DNA of 64,000 nucleotides from Sulfopaludibacter sp035606355. GTDB taxonomy: Bacteria; Acidobacteriota; Terriglobia; Bryobacterales; Bryobacteraceae. The stretch lies in contig DATNFO010000007.1 in NCBI GenBank assembly GCA_035606355.1, positions 62,001 to 126,000 on the forward strand. The letters are read 5' to 3'. The position numbers were made by a program, and so were the translations under genes. Below the pieces are notes generated by a model that was not told where the DNA came from, made no database searches, and worked only from the letters and a program-made list of their open reading frames with translations. Of the stretch, positions 47,104 through 55,157 are shown one piece after another (within the stretch, counting starts at the first letter, position 1; every line of letters begins with the position of its first letter).

Positions 47104-49476
47104 TCACCTTGCCGCGTTGGTCGCGCGCTGCTCAACCACCTTCTTGACGCAGTCGGCCAAGGCTTTTGCGCTGTATGGTTTCTGCAGAAATGCCGCCATG
47201 CCCCGCTCGCCGAACCGCTCCTTGGCCATGCTTTCGCTATAGCCGCTGGAAGCGATCACGGGCACGTCCGCCGATATTTTGCGGAGTTCTTCCATCGCCT
47301 CCGCACCGCTCATCACCGGCATCATCATATCCAGCAGGACCAGGGTTATGTCGCGCCGGCGGTCTCGAAACATCTCTACGCCTTCCTCGCCGTTCGCCGC
47401 CAGCAGCACGGAGTATCCATACCGCTCCAGCGTAACCCGCGCCATGTCGCGAACCAATTCCTCATCGTCGATTACCAGCACCGCCCCTGCGCCGCGGAGG
47501 TCTCGCTTCTGTTCAGCGCGTTCCGGCTTGGGCTGAGCGGCCGACCCCGCCGGCAGGAGAATCTCGAACGTTGTGCCCTTGCCCGGCGAAGTCTCCATGC
47601 GGATGGCGCCCTTGTGTCCGCGCACGATGCCAAGCGCCGCCGCTAAGCCGAGGCCGCGGCCGGTAAACTTCGTCGTGAAGAACGGGTCGAAGATGTGCGG
47701 CCGCACCGATTCGTCCATGCCGCAGCCATTGTCGCGGACCTGGATCGCGACGTACGCGCCCGGCTCGATGTGGTCCAGCACGAAGCTGGTGCGCGCGATC
47801 GCCGCTTCGTCCAGATGCCGCAGACGCGTGGACACCGAAACCACACCCGATCTGTCTTCGCCGATCGCCTCCGCGCCATTGATCACCAGGTTCATCACGA
47901 GTTGCTGAATTTGCGCGGGGTCCACATCCACATCCGGGAGCCCGTTGCCCAATTCCAGGCGCAATTCGACTTTCTTGGGAATGGAGCTCTGAATCAGGCT
48001 GGAGATTTCCCGCACCAGACCGCTCAAACTGGTCGATTGGACGAAGAATCGGCCCTTTCCCGAATACGCGAGTAGCTGCCTGGTCAGATCCGCCGCGCGC
48101 TCGCTGGCAAGCATTACGTTCTGCAGCATCGGCCGAAGGTGGCTGCTTTCCGGAAGTTCATCGAGCACCAGGCTGGCGTTGCCCAGGATACCGGTCAGCA
48201 GATTATTAAAGTCGTGCGCGACCCCGCCCGCGAGAATGCCGATGCTTTCCAGTTTTTGCGCCTCGCGCATGGCCTCGCTGGTGCGCTTCTGGTCGTCGAT
48301 GTCTGTACAGGTTCCGAACCACTTCACGATCGCCCCGGTGGTATCGCGCAGCGGAACGGCGCGGCCCAGAAACCAGCGATAAGTTCCTTCCGCCCCCCGA
48401 AAGCGGTACTCGATCTCGAACACTTCGCCCGTTCGCAGGCTGCGCTGCCACCGTTCCTGCATGGATGCGGCGTCTTCCGGGTGTAGCACGCTATGGCCGG
48501 CGACGCGGCCATAGGTCTCATGCTCGCTGAGGCCGGTGAATTCGAACCATCGGCGGTTGAAGTAATCGACTTGCCCGTCCGGACGCGCGGTCCAGACGAT
48601 CTGCGGAATAGCCTCCGCCAGGCTGCGATAGCGCTTCTCGCTGCTCTGCGCTTCCGCCAACTCAACCTGCTCGCGAATTCGCTCCGCCCGCTCCTCGTCG
48701 GCGTGCTTACGATCCGTAATGTCCTGCCCCGCGCCGTAGATGCGGCACACGCGGGTATGGGCGGCGTCCCAAACCGGCTGAGCCGAATCGCGCAGCCAGC
48801 GCACTTCCTTGTTTTTAGTTACGATGCGAAACTCGGCCTGATAAGGACGTCCGAGCAGCAACTGCTCGCGGCCCTGCTCGATCCTGGAGCGGTCGCTCGG
48901 ATGAACTACCGGCAGCAAAACCGCCTCTTCCAGATCCACGGATGTGTAACCGGTGATGCGCGTGAAGGCCTGCGTGAGCCACTCCAGAGCGACTGAGCCA
49001 TCAGCATCCACGCGGTAGCAATAGGCGTAATCGCTGCAAAGCTCGGAAACCGTTCGATACCGCTCCTCGCTGATGCGGAGCTGCTCCAGCGCGCGTTCGT
49101 GCTCCTGCTTGAGCCTCGCTTTTTCCAGGGATTCCCGCGCGACCAGCGGCAAACGGTGCAGATGGCCCTTGAGAACATAATCCGCTAGTCCGGCTTTCAT
49201 GCCGGCCGCGGCGATCTCTTCACTTCCGGTATCGGTGACCATCACGACCGGCGTCTCCGGATGTTTCCGCCGCACCTGCTGCAGCACGTTCAAGCCATCG
49301 CTCCACTGGAGCCGGTAGTCCGTGAGAACGAAGTCGAGGTCTTCGCGTTCGAGCGCTTCGTCCAGCATGGATTGCCGGATGATCTCTTCAAATTCCGCGT
49401 CCGGGAACGTCTTCTTCACGCGTCCGATGACTAATTCGCGGTGATCCGGATTGTCATCAATGACCAGTATCCTCAT
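47104..49476 (-). CDS. Hybrid histidine kinase: receiver-PAS-PAS-HisKA-HATPase-receiver
   Basis: A 790-aa protein (start MRILVIDDN at 49476). Domains: N-terminal receiver about 1-120 (VIDDN, D53 in FVLTDYRL, Lys in ADYVLKGH), two PAS/PAC units about 150-280 and 290-415 (FTGLSEHETYGRVAGHSVLH; WFLGRAVPLRDTTGAIVKWF), HisKA with LAGGVAHDFNNLLTGILGNA, HATPase with NLVINGAEAIGE and DNGCGMDE, then FDPFFTTKFTGRGLGLAAAL, and a C-terminal receiver (VLVIDDEELVRDMARVTLER, LVLLDMMMPVMSGAEAMEEL, FLQKPYSAKALADCVKK). No membrane helix is present, so it is cytoplasmic. It overlaps the upstream histidine kinase gene by 20 bases and so is translated from the same transcript. Confidence 0.9.
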   Translation of the reverse strand: MRILVIDDNPDHRELVIGRVKKTFPDAEFEEIIRQSMLDEALEREDLDFVLTDYRLQWSDGLNVLQQVRRKHPETPVVMVTDTGSEEIAAAGMKAGLADYVLKGHLHRLPLVARESLEKARLKQEHERALEQLRISEERYRTVSELCSDYAYCYRVDADGSVALEWLTQAFTRITGYTSVDLEEAVLLPVVHPSDRSRIEQGREQLLLGRPYQAEFRIVTKNKEVRWLRDSAQPVWDAAHTRVCRIYGAGQDITDRKHADEERAERIREQVELAEAQSSEKRYRSLAEAIPQIVWTARPDGQVDYFNRRWFEFTGLSEHETYGRVAGHSVLHPEDAASMQERWQRSLRTGEVFEIEYRFRGAEGTYRWFLGRAVPLRDTTGAIVKWFGTCTDIDDQKRTSEAMREAQKLESIGILAGGVAHDFNNLLTGILGNASLVLDELPESSHLRPMLQNVMLASERAADLTRQLLAYSGKGRFFVQSTSLSGLVREISSLIQSSIPKKVELRLELGNGLPDVDVDPAQIQQLVMNLVINGAEAIGEDRSGVVSVSTRLRHLDEAAIARTSFVLDHIEPGAYVAIQVRDNGCGMDESVRPHIFDPFFTTKFTGRGLGLAAALGIVRGHKGAIRMETSPGKGTTFEILLPAGSAAQPKPERAEQKRDLRGAGAVLVIDDEELVRDMARVTLERYGYSVLLAANGEEGVEMFRDRRRDITLVLLDMMMPVMSGAEAMEELRKISADVPVIASSGYSESMAKERFGERGMAAFLQKPYSAKALADCVKKVVEQRATNAAR

Positions 49477-50521
49477 GCTTCGCTCCAGGGCCCAGTTCAA
49501 TCGAGAACGTGCTGCCGCTTCCCAGCGTGGACGTCACGACCGTCTGTCCGCCCATGATTTCGACCACCTTGCGGGTCGCCGAAAGTCCGAGCCCCAGTCC
49601 GGGATAATCCTCCACACCATGAAGCCGCACGAAGGGCGTGAATATGCGCTGCTGGTCTTCCTCTGCCAGGCCGATGCCGTTATCGCGAAACATGAGGCGG
49701 ACGGCAAGGTCGGTGCGCTCAGCCCAAATCTCCACGTTCGGTTCCACCGTTTCGGCTACGTACTTGATTGCATTCGAGAGCAGGTTGCAGACGGCAATCT
49801 TCAGCAATGCGGGGTCTGCCTCCACTTCTCCCAGCTCTCCTGAAATTCGCGTGTGGCCCTTGCGGGCGTCGATCTCCAGTTGTAAATCCGCTATACATTG
49901 CCGCACCAACTCATCCAGGTTGACGGTTCTCAATTTGATGGCTTTCCGGCCGATCCTCGAGAACTCAACCAGCGATTCAATCAACTCCCACATCTGGCGA
50001 ACCGCCGCCTGAATGCGATCGAGTTGATGCTTCCCGGCTGCGTCCAACCGCGACGCCTGATCTTCCGCCATGGCTTCGGCGAACCCCGTTACGGTCCGCA
50101 ACGGCGCGCGTAAGTCGTGCGTCATCGCGTGGATGAACGCTTCCAGATCGTCCTTCTGCATCCGAAGTTCCAGGCTCAGGCGCCGGGCTCGCAGCAGCAT
50201 TTCGATTCGTGCGAACAATTCCAATTTTTCAACGGGCGTCAGCACCACTTCATCCACCAGTTTCAGCAGCGGACCGGTAAAGGCGCCGATGCTCTGGCGG
50301 CTGGCCACCAGCAGAGCCGGCACCAGCACTGGTTCTTCATCGTGTTTGCGCGCCTTCAGGAATTCGGCGTGGGTGCGGAACGCAGAGGCGTCCAGAATTG
50401 CCAGGTCGAAGGGCGCGTCGCCGTCCGGAGGCTGCCAGAGCAACTCGTGACGTTTTTCCAGCATGCCGCCAAGCAGGCGCGCATTTTCGCGGTTTTCCAG
50501 AAGCAGTAGAATGCGGCTCAC
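49457..50521 (-). CDS. Cytoplasmic histidine kinase with degenerate N-terminal receiver
   Basis: A 354-aa protein. Residues 1-110 resemble a receiver domain in which the first acidic pair is replaced (LLLLEN) and the Lys site is Thr (VLTPVEKLE), although an Asp remains in LAILDAS. A coiled segment leads to HisKA (DLEAFIHAMTHDLRAPLRTV, His135 in MTHDLRAP), then HATPase: N box LSNAIKYVAE, G1 DNGIGLAEED, F box IFTPFVRLHG and G2 GLGLGLSATRKVVEIMGGQT. No membrane segment. It lies between the KaiC-like ATPase gene (17-base gap) and the hybrid kinase (20-base overlap). Confidence 0.9.
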   Translation of the reverse strand: MSRILLLLENRENARLLGGMLEKRHELLWQPPDGDAPFDLAILDASAFRTHAEFLKARKHDEEPVLVPALLVASRQSIGAFTGPLLKLVDEVVLTPVEKLELFARIEMLLRARRLSLELRMQKDDLEAFIHAMTHDLRAPLRTVTGFAEAMAEDQASRLDAAGKHQLDRIQAAVRQMWELIESLVEFSRIGRKAIKLRTVNLDELVRQCIADLQLEIDARKGHTRISGELGEVEADPALLKIAVCNLLSNAIKYVAETVEPNVEIWAERTDLAVRLMFRDNGIGLAEEDQQRIFTPFVRLHGVEDYPGLGLGLSATRKVVEIMGGQTVVTSTLGSGSTFSIELGPGAKHEDTGH

Positions 50522-50537
50522 TCTATCCTCGTTCCGG

Positions 50538-51989
50538 CTACTCGTGCGATGCCGGGCCTCGTCCTTCAGGTGTGCCGCTGAGAATGCGTCTCAACCCGCT
50601 CAGCTTCGGCCCTAGCTGGAACCCGGATTTGGTGATCGTGACTTCATGGAGCGACTTTTCGAAGTCCGTCAAGCGCTTTTTCAAGATGCCGAGCGCCTTG
50701 GCGATGGTCCCGTCGAGTTCCAGGTACCGCAGGAAAATGATGTTGTCGGCCATGTAACTTACGCCGACATCAGTGACACGAAAATCGCCCGTAATGCTTT
50801 CCACTTCATTGATCAAGAGCACCGCTACGCCCATGTTTTGCAAGTATTTTGCCAGAGCGTGGAGATGCGTCACCAAGTCCTGGCCGCGCAGGGACAGCCT
50901 GTACCCCGAAACGCTGTCGATCATCACGATGCGTGTGTTCCGCTGCTCGACTTCGCGCCGGACCATGAGCGCGAACTCGTCGGCCGTGAAGTGGAGCGGT
51001 TCGACGTGAACCACGTCCAGCCTGTCGCCTTCCATCATGCTGCGCACCGGAATACTGATCGCTTCGCACCGCCGCACCAGGCTTTCGCGCCATTCTTCGA
51101 ACAGGTACACGACACTGCGTTCTCCGCGCGCGGCAGCCGCGCGTACGAACTGCATCCCGAGCGTGCTCTTGCCGACGCCGCTCGGTCCGGTGAGGATGGT
51201 AATGGTGCCGCGTTCCAGTCCGCCGTGCAGCATCTGGTCCAATTCGGCGATATCAAAGGCGAGTTGCTCGGGCTCGAAGTCCACGGCGAACTCGTCCGGA
51301 AGCAGCCTCGGGAAAACTTCCATCCCTCGCGCGCTCAAGCGCAGGGTATGCAGACCGCTGCGGAAATCGCTGCCGCGGAACTTCACGACCATCAGATTGC
51401 GTCCGGCGGGTTCCGCCATCAGGTTGAGGACGCCGTCGGCGATGAACTGCAGGTCTTCGTCGGGTCCCTCGTTGCTTTCGCTGCTGAACAGGACCGTGCA
51501 ATCCAGATCGCAGAGAAAACGGAGCAGGCTGAGGGCTTCTTTGCGGAATTGGAACGGGCTGTTGGCCAGATAGCGGAGTTGCGTTATCCCGTCGACGAAC
51601 ACGCGAGCCGGCTTGGCCTTTTCCACCGCTTCGCGTATGCGCGTGGTGGTCGGCTCGCGCTCCACGTCGGAAGGCGGAAATATGTCGTAGGGGCTCTGGT
51701 CGGCGAACTGCTTGCTGCTGGGGCTCAGGTCCAGGAACGTGACCGCGTCCAGGTTGAAACCGAGCATTCGTGCGTTGCGGCGCAGTTCGCCCTCGCTCTC
51801 GCCGAATGTAATAGCCAGTGCGGTTTCGCCGCGCTGAACGGCGGAGCTGAGGAAGTGGTATCCGAGAATTGTTTTGCCTGATCCGGGGCCGCCACGCACC
51901 ATGTAAGAGCGTTCGGCGATGAGACCACCGCCTAGTACTTCATCAAGGCCTATCACCCCGGTGGTGATGCGGCGAATCTCATCAGTCAC
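50538..51989 (-). CDS. KaiC-like double RecA-fold ATPase
   Basis: A 483-aa protein with two KaiC domains. CI: RITTGVIGLDEVLGGGLIAE, Walker A GGPGSGKT (33-40); the usual catalytic Glu-Glu is Gly-Glu here (ITFGESEGEL). Walker B-like VFVDGITQLR. CII: FDIAELDQMLHGGLERGTIT, Walker A GPSGVGKST (268-276), Glu-Glu pair kept (VYLFEEWRESL, 298-299), Walker B RIVMIDSVSGY. At the place of the cyanobacterial phosphosites, S431 is matched by Ser411 but T432 by Tyr412. The gene starts with GTG at 51989. No kaiA or kaiB is present. Such KaiC-like proteins pair with histidine kinases in many non-cyanobacteria, often in signalling. Confidence 0.9.
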   Translation of the reverse strand: MTDEIRRITTGVIGLDEVLGGGLIAERSYMVRGGPGSGKTILGYHFLSSAVQRGETALAITFGESEGELRRNARMLGFNLDAVTFLDLSPSSKQFADQSPYDIFPPSDVEREPTTTRIREAVEKAKPARVFVDGITQLRYLANSPFQFRKEALSLLRFLCDLDCTVLFSSESNEGPDEDLQFIADGVLNLMAEPAGRNLMVVKFRGSDFRSGLHTLRLSARGMEVFPRLLPDEFAVDFEPEQLAFDIAELDQMLHGGLERGTITILTGPSGVGKSTLGMQFVRAAAARGERSVVYLFEEWRESLVRRCEAISIPVRSMMEGDRLDVVHVEPLHFTADEFALMVRREVEQRNTRIVMIDSVSGYRLSLRGQDLVTHLHALAKYLQNMGVAVLLINEVESITGDFRVTDVGVSYMADNIIFLRYLELDGTIAKALGILKKRLTDFEKSLHEVTITKSGFQLGPKLSGLRRILSGTPEGRGPASHE

Positions 51990-52135
51990 GACAATTTACG
52001 ATAGCAGCGACGGCCGATTCGACGCCGTAATCGATTCAGTCGAATTGTCATAAAGTTGACGAAACAAGTGACATAGCAAAAGCGGCCCAATGCTGCTATC
52101 CAGACCTTTCGGTCTGATTGGCCAAAAAATTGGGG

Positions 52136-52576
52136 ATGAGAAAACCGAGTTTCCGGTTAGAGTGGAAGTGGATGCTGAAGTCGTCCAGTTCACCTCGCGC
52201 CCCTGTCAGCCGTCGCGGACTCGATTTGGCAAGGGTACTGTTAGTACACGGTGACTTGGCGCCTCGCTTGGCGCTGCAAACGATCCTGCGCGCCGGCGGT
52301 TATGCCGTTGATTGCGTCGGCACTACCGCTGAAGGCATTGATCGGCTGGACACACGGGAATACGATCTGGTGCTGAGCGTAGCGCAACCCGTGCTTTCGT
52401 ACGCCAAGGTGAAACAGTATCGCCCGGCGACGGCACTGGTCCATTCCTCCGCTACGGCGCCTAATGCCACGCGTCGGCACAGGGTCGCGGTACGCACTGA
52501 AAACGTACCCAATCTGTTAGCGCAAGTTGCTGAATTGATTGGAATAAGGGCGATCCGCCGCTACCGCTTCAGCTAA
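52136..52576 (+). CDS. Degenerate receiver-domain protein
   Basis: A 146-aa protein if started at MRKPSFRLEW (52136); a TTG at 52118 and an ATG at 52172 are alternatives. The C-terminal ~110 residues have receiver-like order: LARVLLVHGDLAPRLALQTI, GYAVDCVGTTAEGIDRLDTR, YDLVLSVAQP and RVAVRTENVPNLLAQVAELI. The acidic pair and phospho-accepting Asp are absent (HGD and LSVAQP), so it is unlikely to be phosphorylated. It is divergent from the KaiC operon across 146 bases and could bind one of its kinases as a pseudo-receiver; that is inferred from position. Confidence 0.5.
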   Translation: MRKPSFRLEWKWMLKSSSSPRAPVSRRGLDLARVLLVHGDLAPRLALQTILRAGGYAVDCVGTTAEGIDRLDTREYDLVLSVAQPVLSYAKVKQYRPATALVHSSATAPNATRRHRVAVRTENVPNLLAQVAELIGIRAIRRYRFS

Positions 52577-52596
52577 GGGGATTATCCGCCTAGAGA

Positions 52597-52631
52597 ACGG
52601 TAACAGGCGATCACAGATCGCCTGTTACCGT
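52597..52631. terminator. Bidirectional terminator hairpin, 16-bp perfect stem
   Basis: Arms 52597-52612 (ACGGTAACAGGCGATC) and 52616-52631 are exact reverse complements around a three-base loop ACA. It lies between the converging genes ending at 52576 (+) and 52641 (-), the right place to stop both transcripts. There is no long T-run on either side. Confidence 0.7.
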
Positions 52632-52640
52632 GTCCGGTTA

Positions 52641-53711
52641 TTATCTTCCGTGGCCGCCGGCAGCAGCGCCACCCGAAGCTGCGCCTCCGCCAGAAGCGCC
52701 ATGTCCCGCAGACCCTGCGCCGGCCGATGCCGAGGCCGTCGATCCGCTCATTGCGCCCGATGGCATTCCACCCATGGATGCCGAAGACGCCGGGGAAGCC
52801 ATTACACCCGAATACCCGCCCGAAGTGGGAGCCGCCGCGTTGTACGGCATGCCGCCGTTGAAGCCGCCTCCGTTGGTCGGGGGCCTGTAGTAGGTCGGGT
52901 TGTACACCGAGTACACCGAATACGGGCTATAGAAGCGATATCCGTACGGGCTCATAAATGCGCCATTGCATGGCACATATGTCATCATTCCGTACCAGGA
53001 ATTGAAGCTCCAGGCGCCCGAATAACACGAGCCCGTTCCCCAGCCCATCGAGGAAAGAGTGCCCGAGCCCATCAGCGTCTTCGCCGCCGAGAGATTCGCC
53101 ATGGCCATCGATTCGGCGCGGCGTCCGCTCCAGCGATCGAGAGCATCGGTATCGTTCTCGTCGAACTTGCTGACTTCCGCCTTCTCGCCGCCGAGCATCA
53201 GCATCTTCCCGCCGGAGACATCGACAGTTTGTCCGTCGAGCGCCACGGCAGCCGACCCCTTGAACACCCGCACGCGGGCGGGTTCAGCATCGAAGCGATA
53301 GATGCCGGATTTCGTAAGGGCAACCTGCGCATCCTTCACGGCGATGGTTACATTGGTATCCTTGGCGATCTGGTCCGCCTCGATTACCGCGGAGCCGGTC
53401 ACCAGTTCCAGCCGCGTATCGATGAGCCGGTTGGTGATCATGCGAAGCGAGCTGTTCTCGCCCATTCGCAGAACCACGCCCGGCGTCAGGAGAACTTCCG
53501 CACGGCCGCCTTCGGTCCGAAGCACCTGATTCTCTTTGAGATCCTCGAAATGCGTGGGCGAATATACCAGCTTCTGATTCGCCAGAAAGACATCGCCCTC
53601 GCTGAAAGCCGCCACACCCGATTTTGCTGAAATGACCGGTTGGGCCATCGCCTGAACAGACGTCAGACCCAGAGCCAACCCGGCAAACGCCATAACCCTT
53701 AGCGGCTTCAT
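52641..53711 (-). CDS. Exported FecR-domain protein with Gly/Ser-rich C-terminus
   Basis: A 356-aa protein with signal peptide (VMAFAGLALGLTSVQAMAQ). Residues about 30-190 are a FecR-like beta-helix domain: ISAKSGVAAFSEGDVFLANQ, VLRTEGGRAEVLLTPGVVLR, MGENSSLRMITNRLIDTRLE, VKDAQVALTKSGIYRFDAEP and VFKGSAAVALDGQTVDVSGG. The next part has a Tyr/Ser/Pro-rich segment (GYRFYSPYSVYSVYNPTYY) and the last ~80 residues are Gly/Ser/Ala-rich. No ECF sigma or TonB gene is adjacent, so this is a cell-envelope FecR variant rather than an iron sensor. Confidence 0.75.
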   Translation of the reverse strand: MKPLRVMAFAGLALGLTSVQAMAQPVISAKSGVAAFSEGDVFLANQKLVYSPTHFEDLKENQVLRTEGGRAEVLLTPGVVLRMGENSSLRMITNRLIDTRLELVTGSAVIEADQIAKDTNVTIAVKDAQVALTKSGIYRFDAEPARVRVFKGSAAVALDGQTVDVSGGKMLMLGGEKAEVSKFDENDTDALDRWSGRRAESMAMANLSAAKTLMGSGTLSSMGWGTGSCYSGAWSFNSWYGMMTYVPCNGAFMSPYGYRFYSPYSVYSVYNPTYYRPPTNGGGFNGGMPYNAAAPTSGGYSGVMASPASSASMGGMPSGAMSGSTASASAGAGSAGHGASGGGAASGGAAAGGHGR

Positions 53712-53893
53712 AGCCTACACCTCGCTAGCTATAGCTTCCGCGCTCTTGAAGCCAATGTCAATGAAGTACTTATAGTTATTTAGGGCCGGGTGTAAATTCC
53801 CAACACCCGGACCCTCCTTCACATTCGGTCCGCCCGCCGCATTGCCGGGCCGCGGCACAGCTTTTAGCATGGTGATTGAGGGGACCTGATTTT

Positions 53894-54652
53894 ATGGCAG
53901 ATCGCAATGACTTCGACCGTGAGCGCGATTGGGATCGCGACCACGACCGCGAACGGGAACACAACACCTCTCGCGACCGTTGGGACGCCCGCGACCGCAA
54001 CCGCTGGAGCGGCGCCCAGGATTGGGACCGCGAACGTCACGATGCGCGTTGGTTTGGTGAGCCGGTAGGCACTCGCCGCGAGGGTGGCGAAGACCTGCGG
54101 CGCAATCAACCCTGGGCCGGCGAACAGCGGCAAGGCGACTTCCGCGAGCAGGGCGACTGGGGCCGCTCCGGCAACTGGGGCCTGTACGGAAACCGCCCCG
54201 ATAATTCCCGGGAGAACGACTGGACCCGGCGGCACTCGGGCGGAAGCCAGGCCAGCGGAGGCATCAGCCAGTGGGGCGGCGGCTCCGGGCAGTACGGTGC
54301 GGGTACCGGGCAGTGGGGCGGAGGCATGTCATCGTACAGCGGCGGTATGGGCTCATACATGGACCGGGAGAACCGCGGCGAACGTGGCCGCTTTACCGGT
54401 CGCGGCCCGAAGAACTACACTCGCAGCGACGACCGGATCCGCGAAGACATCAACGAGCGCCTCACGGACCACCCGGAGATCGACGCAAGTGAAATCGAAG
54501 TCCAGGTGAAGGACGGTGAAGTGACTCTTACGGGGACGGTGGATGACCGTCACACGAAACGTCTTGCCGAGGACGTCGCGGATTCCGTCTCCGGAGTAAA
54601 GCAGGTGCACAATCAGATCCGGCTGGAAGCGCATTCGCCCGCCGGACGGTGA
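53894..54652 (+). CDS. BON-domain protein with Arg/Asp- and Gly-rich N-terminus
   Basis: A 252-aa protein started at MADRNDF (53894) with GAGGGG ten bases upstream. Residues 1-60 are extremely rich in Asp, Arg and Glu (RERDWDRDHDREREHN), 60-170 rich in Gly, Ser, Gln and Trp (SQWGGGSGQYGAGTGQWGGG), and the C-terminal ~75 residues form a BON domain (DDRIREDINERLTDHPEIDA, VQVKDGEVTLTGTVDDRHTK, LAEDVADSVSGVKQVHNQIR). BON domains bind phospholipid or small molecules in the envelope or stress proteins. No signal peptide is present, so it is likely cytoplasmic. Confidence 0.75.
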   Translation: MADRNDFDRERDWDRDHDREREHNTSRDRWDARDRNRWSGAQDWDRERHDARWFGEPVGTRREGGEDLRRNQPWAGEQRQGDFREQGDWGRSGNWGLYGNRPDNSRENDWTRRHSGGSQASGGISQWGGGSGQYGAGTGQWGGGMSSYSGGMGSYMDRENRGERGRFTGRGPKNYTRSDDRIREDINERLTDHPEIDASEIEVQVKDGEVTLTGTVDDRHTKRLAEDVADSVSGVKQVHNQIRLEAHSPAGR

Positions 54653-54713
54653 GATTCCGGTAGCGACCCGATTGTGAATAACGGTACACTGGAGCTTCGC
54701 CCAAGGAGCTCCC

Positions 54714-55118
54714 GTGTCCCGATTTGCCTTCCTCCAGCCCGAAGCCGCATACGCTCTTCCGCGCTCATTCGATTTCGAGGATTACATCGAGACGGAGCGC
54801 GAAATGTGGGCGCTGTTTCCCGAGACCGATGGCAAGCGGGTCAATTTTTGCCAGCTCGGCCTTACCGCTCAAATCTACGTGGAATCTTCGGACGCTGGGG
54901 ATCTGGCCGATGGCGAAACCTACTTCCTGATGCCCTGCGAAGATGGCGCCTTGAGGCCCTTGCGCATGAAAGCCGTGCGGCGCCTGACGCTGGACGAATT
55001 TCGGATGAGTCACATAACCGCTCAGCGGCTCGCCCAGAAGCTCACCGGCGCACGGCGCGTGATGGGCGAAATCCACTTGCAGATTCTCGGTCCGGCAGTA
55101 CTCGAAGACTCCGTTTAG
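54714..55118 (+). CDS. Conserved-looking cytoplasmic protein of unknown function
   Basis: A 134-aa protein starting at GTG 54714 with a clear AAGGAG seven or so bases upstream. It begins SRFAFLQPEAAYALPRSFDF, has an acidic segment EDYIETEREMWALFPETDGK, then NFCQLGLTAQIYVESSDAGD and RPLRMKAVRRLTLDEFRMSH with an amphipathic C-terminus (AQRLAQKLTGARRVMGEIHL). No transmembrane segment or known domain is seen. The ribosome site and base composition support a real gene; function is unknown. Confidence 0.6.
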   Translation: MSRFAFLQPEAAYALPRSFDFEDYIETEREMWALFPETDGKRVNFCQLGLTAQIYVESSDAGDLADGETYFLMPCEDGALRPLRMKAVRRLTLDEFRMSHITAQRLAQKLTGARRVMGEIHLQILGPAVLEDSV

Positions 55119-55144
55119 TTTTGTAAAAAACCAGGTAACTGTTG

Positions 55145-55150
55145 TATCTT
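55145..55150 (+). promoter_or_regulatory. -10-like box TATCTT, 7 nt before the 55158 start
   Basis: TATCTT is followed by seven bases and the ATG at 55158. It lies in the loop and right edge of a small inverted repeat (GGTAAC at 55134-55139 and GTTACC at 55151-55156), which could be a regulator site. Confidence 0.35.
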
Positions 55151-55157
55151 GTTACCC

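Noticed and set aside
47104..52576. A complete kaiABC circadian clock
   Set aside because: Only a KaiC-like protein is encoded; no KaiA or KaiB homologue is seen in the window.
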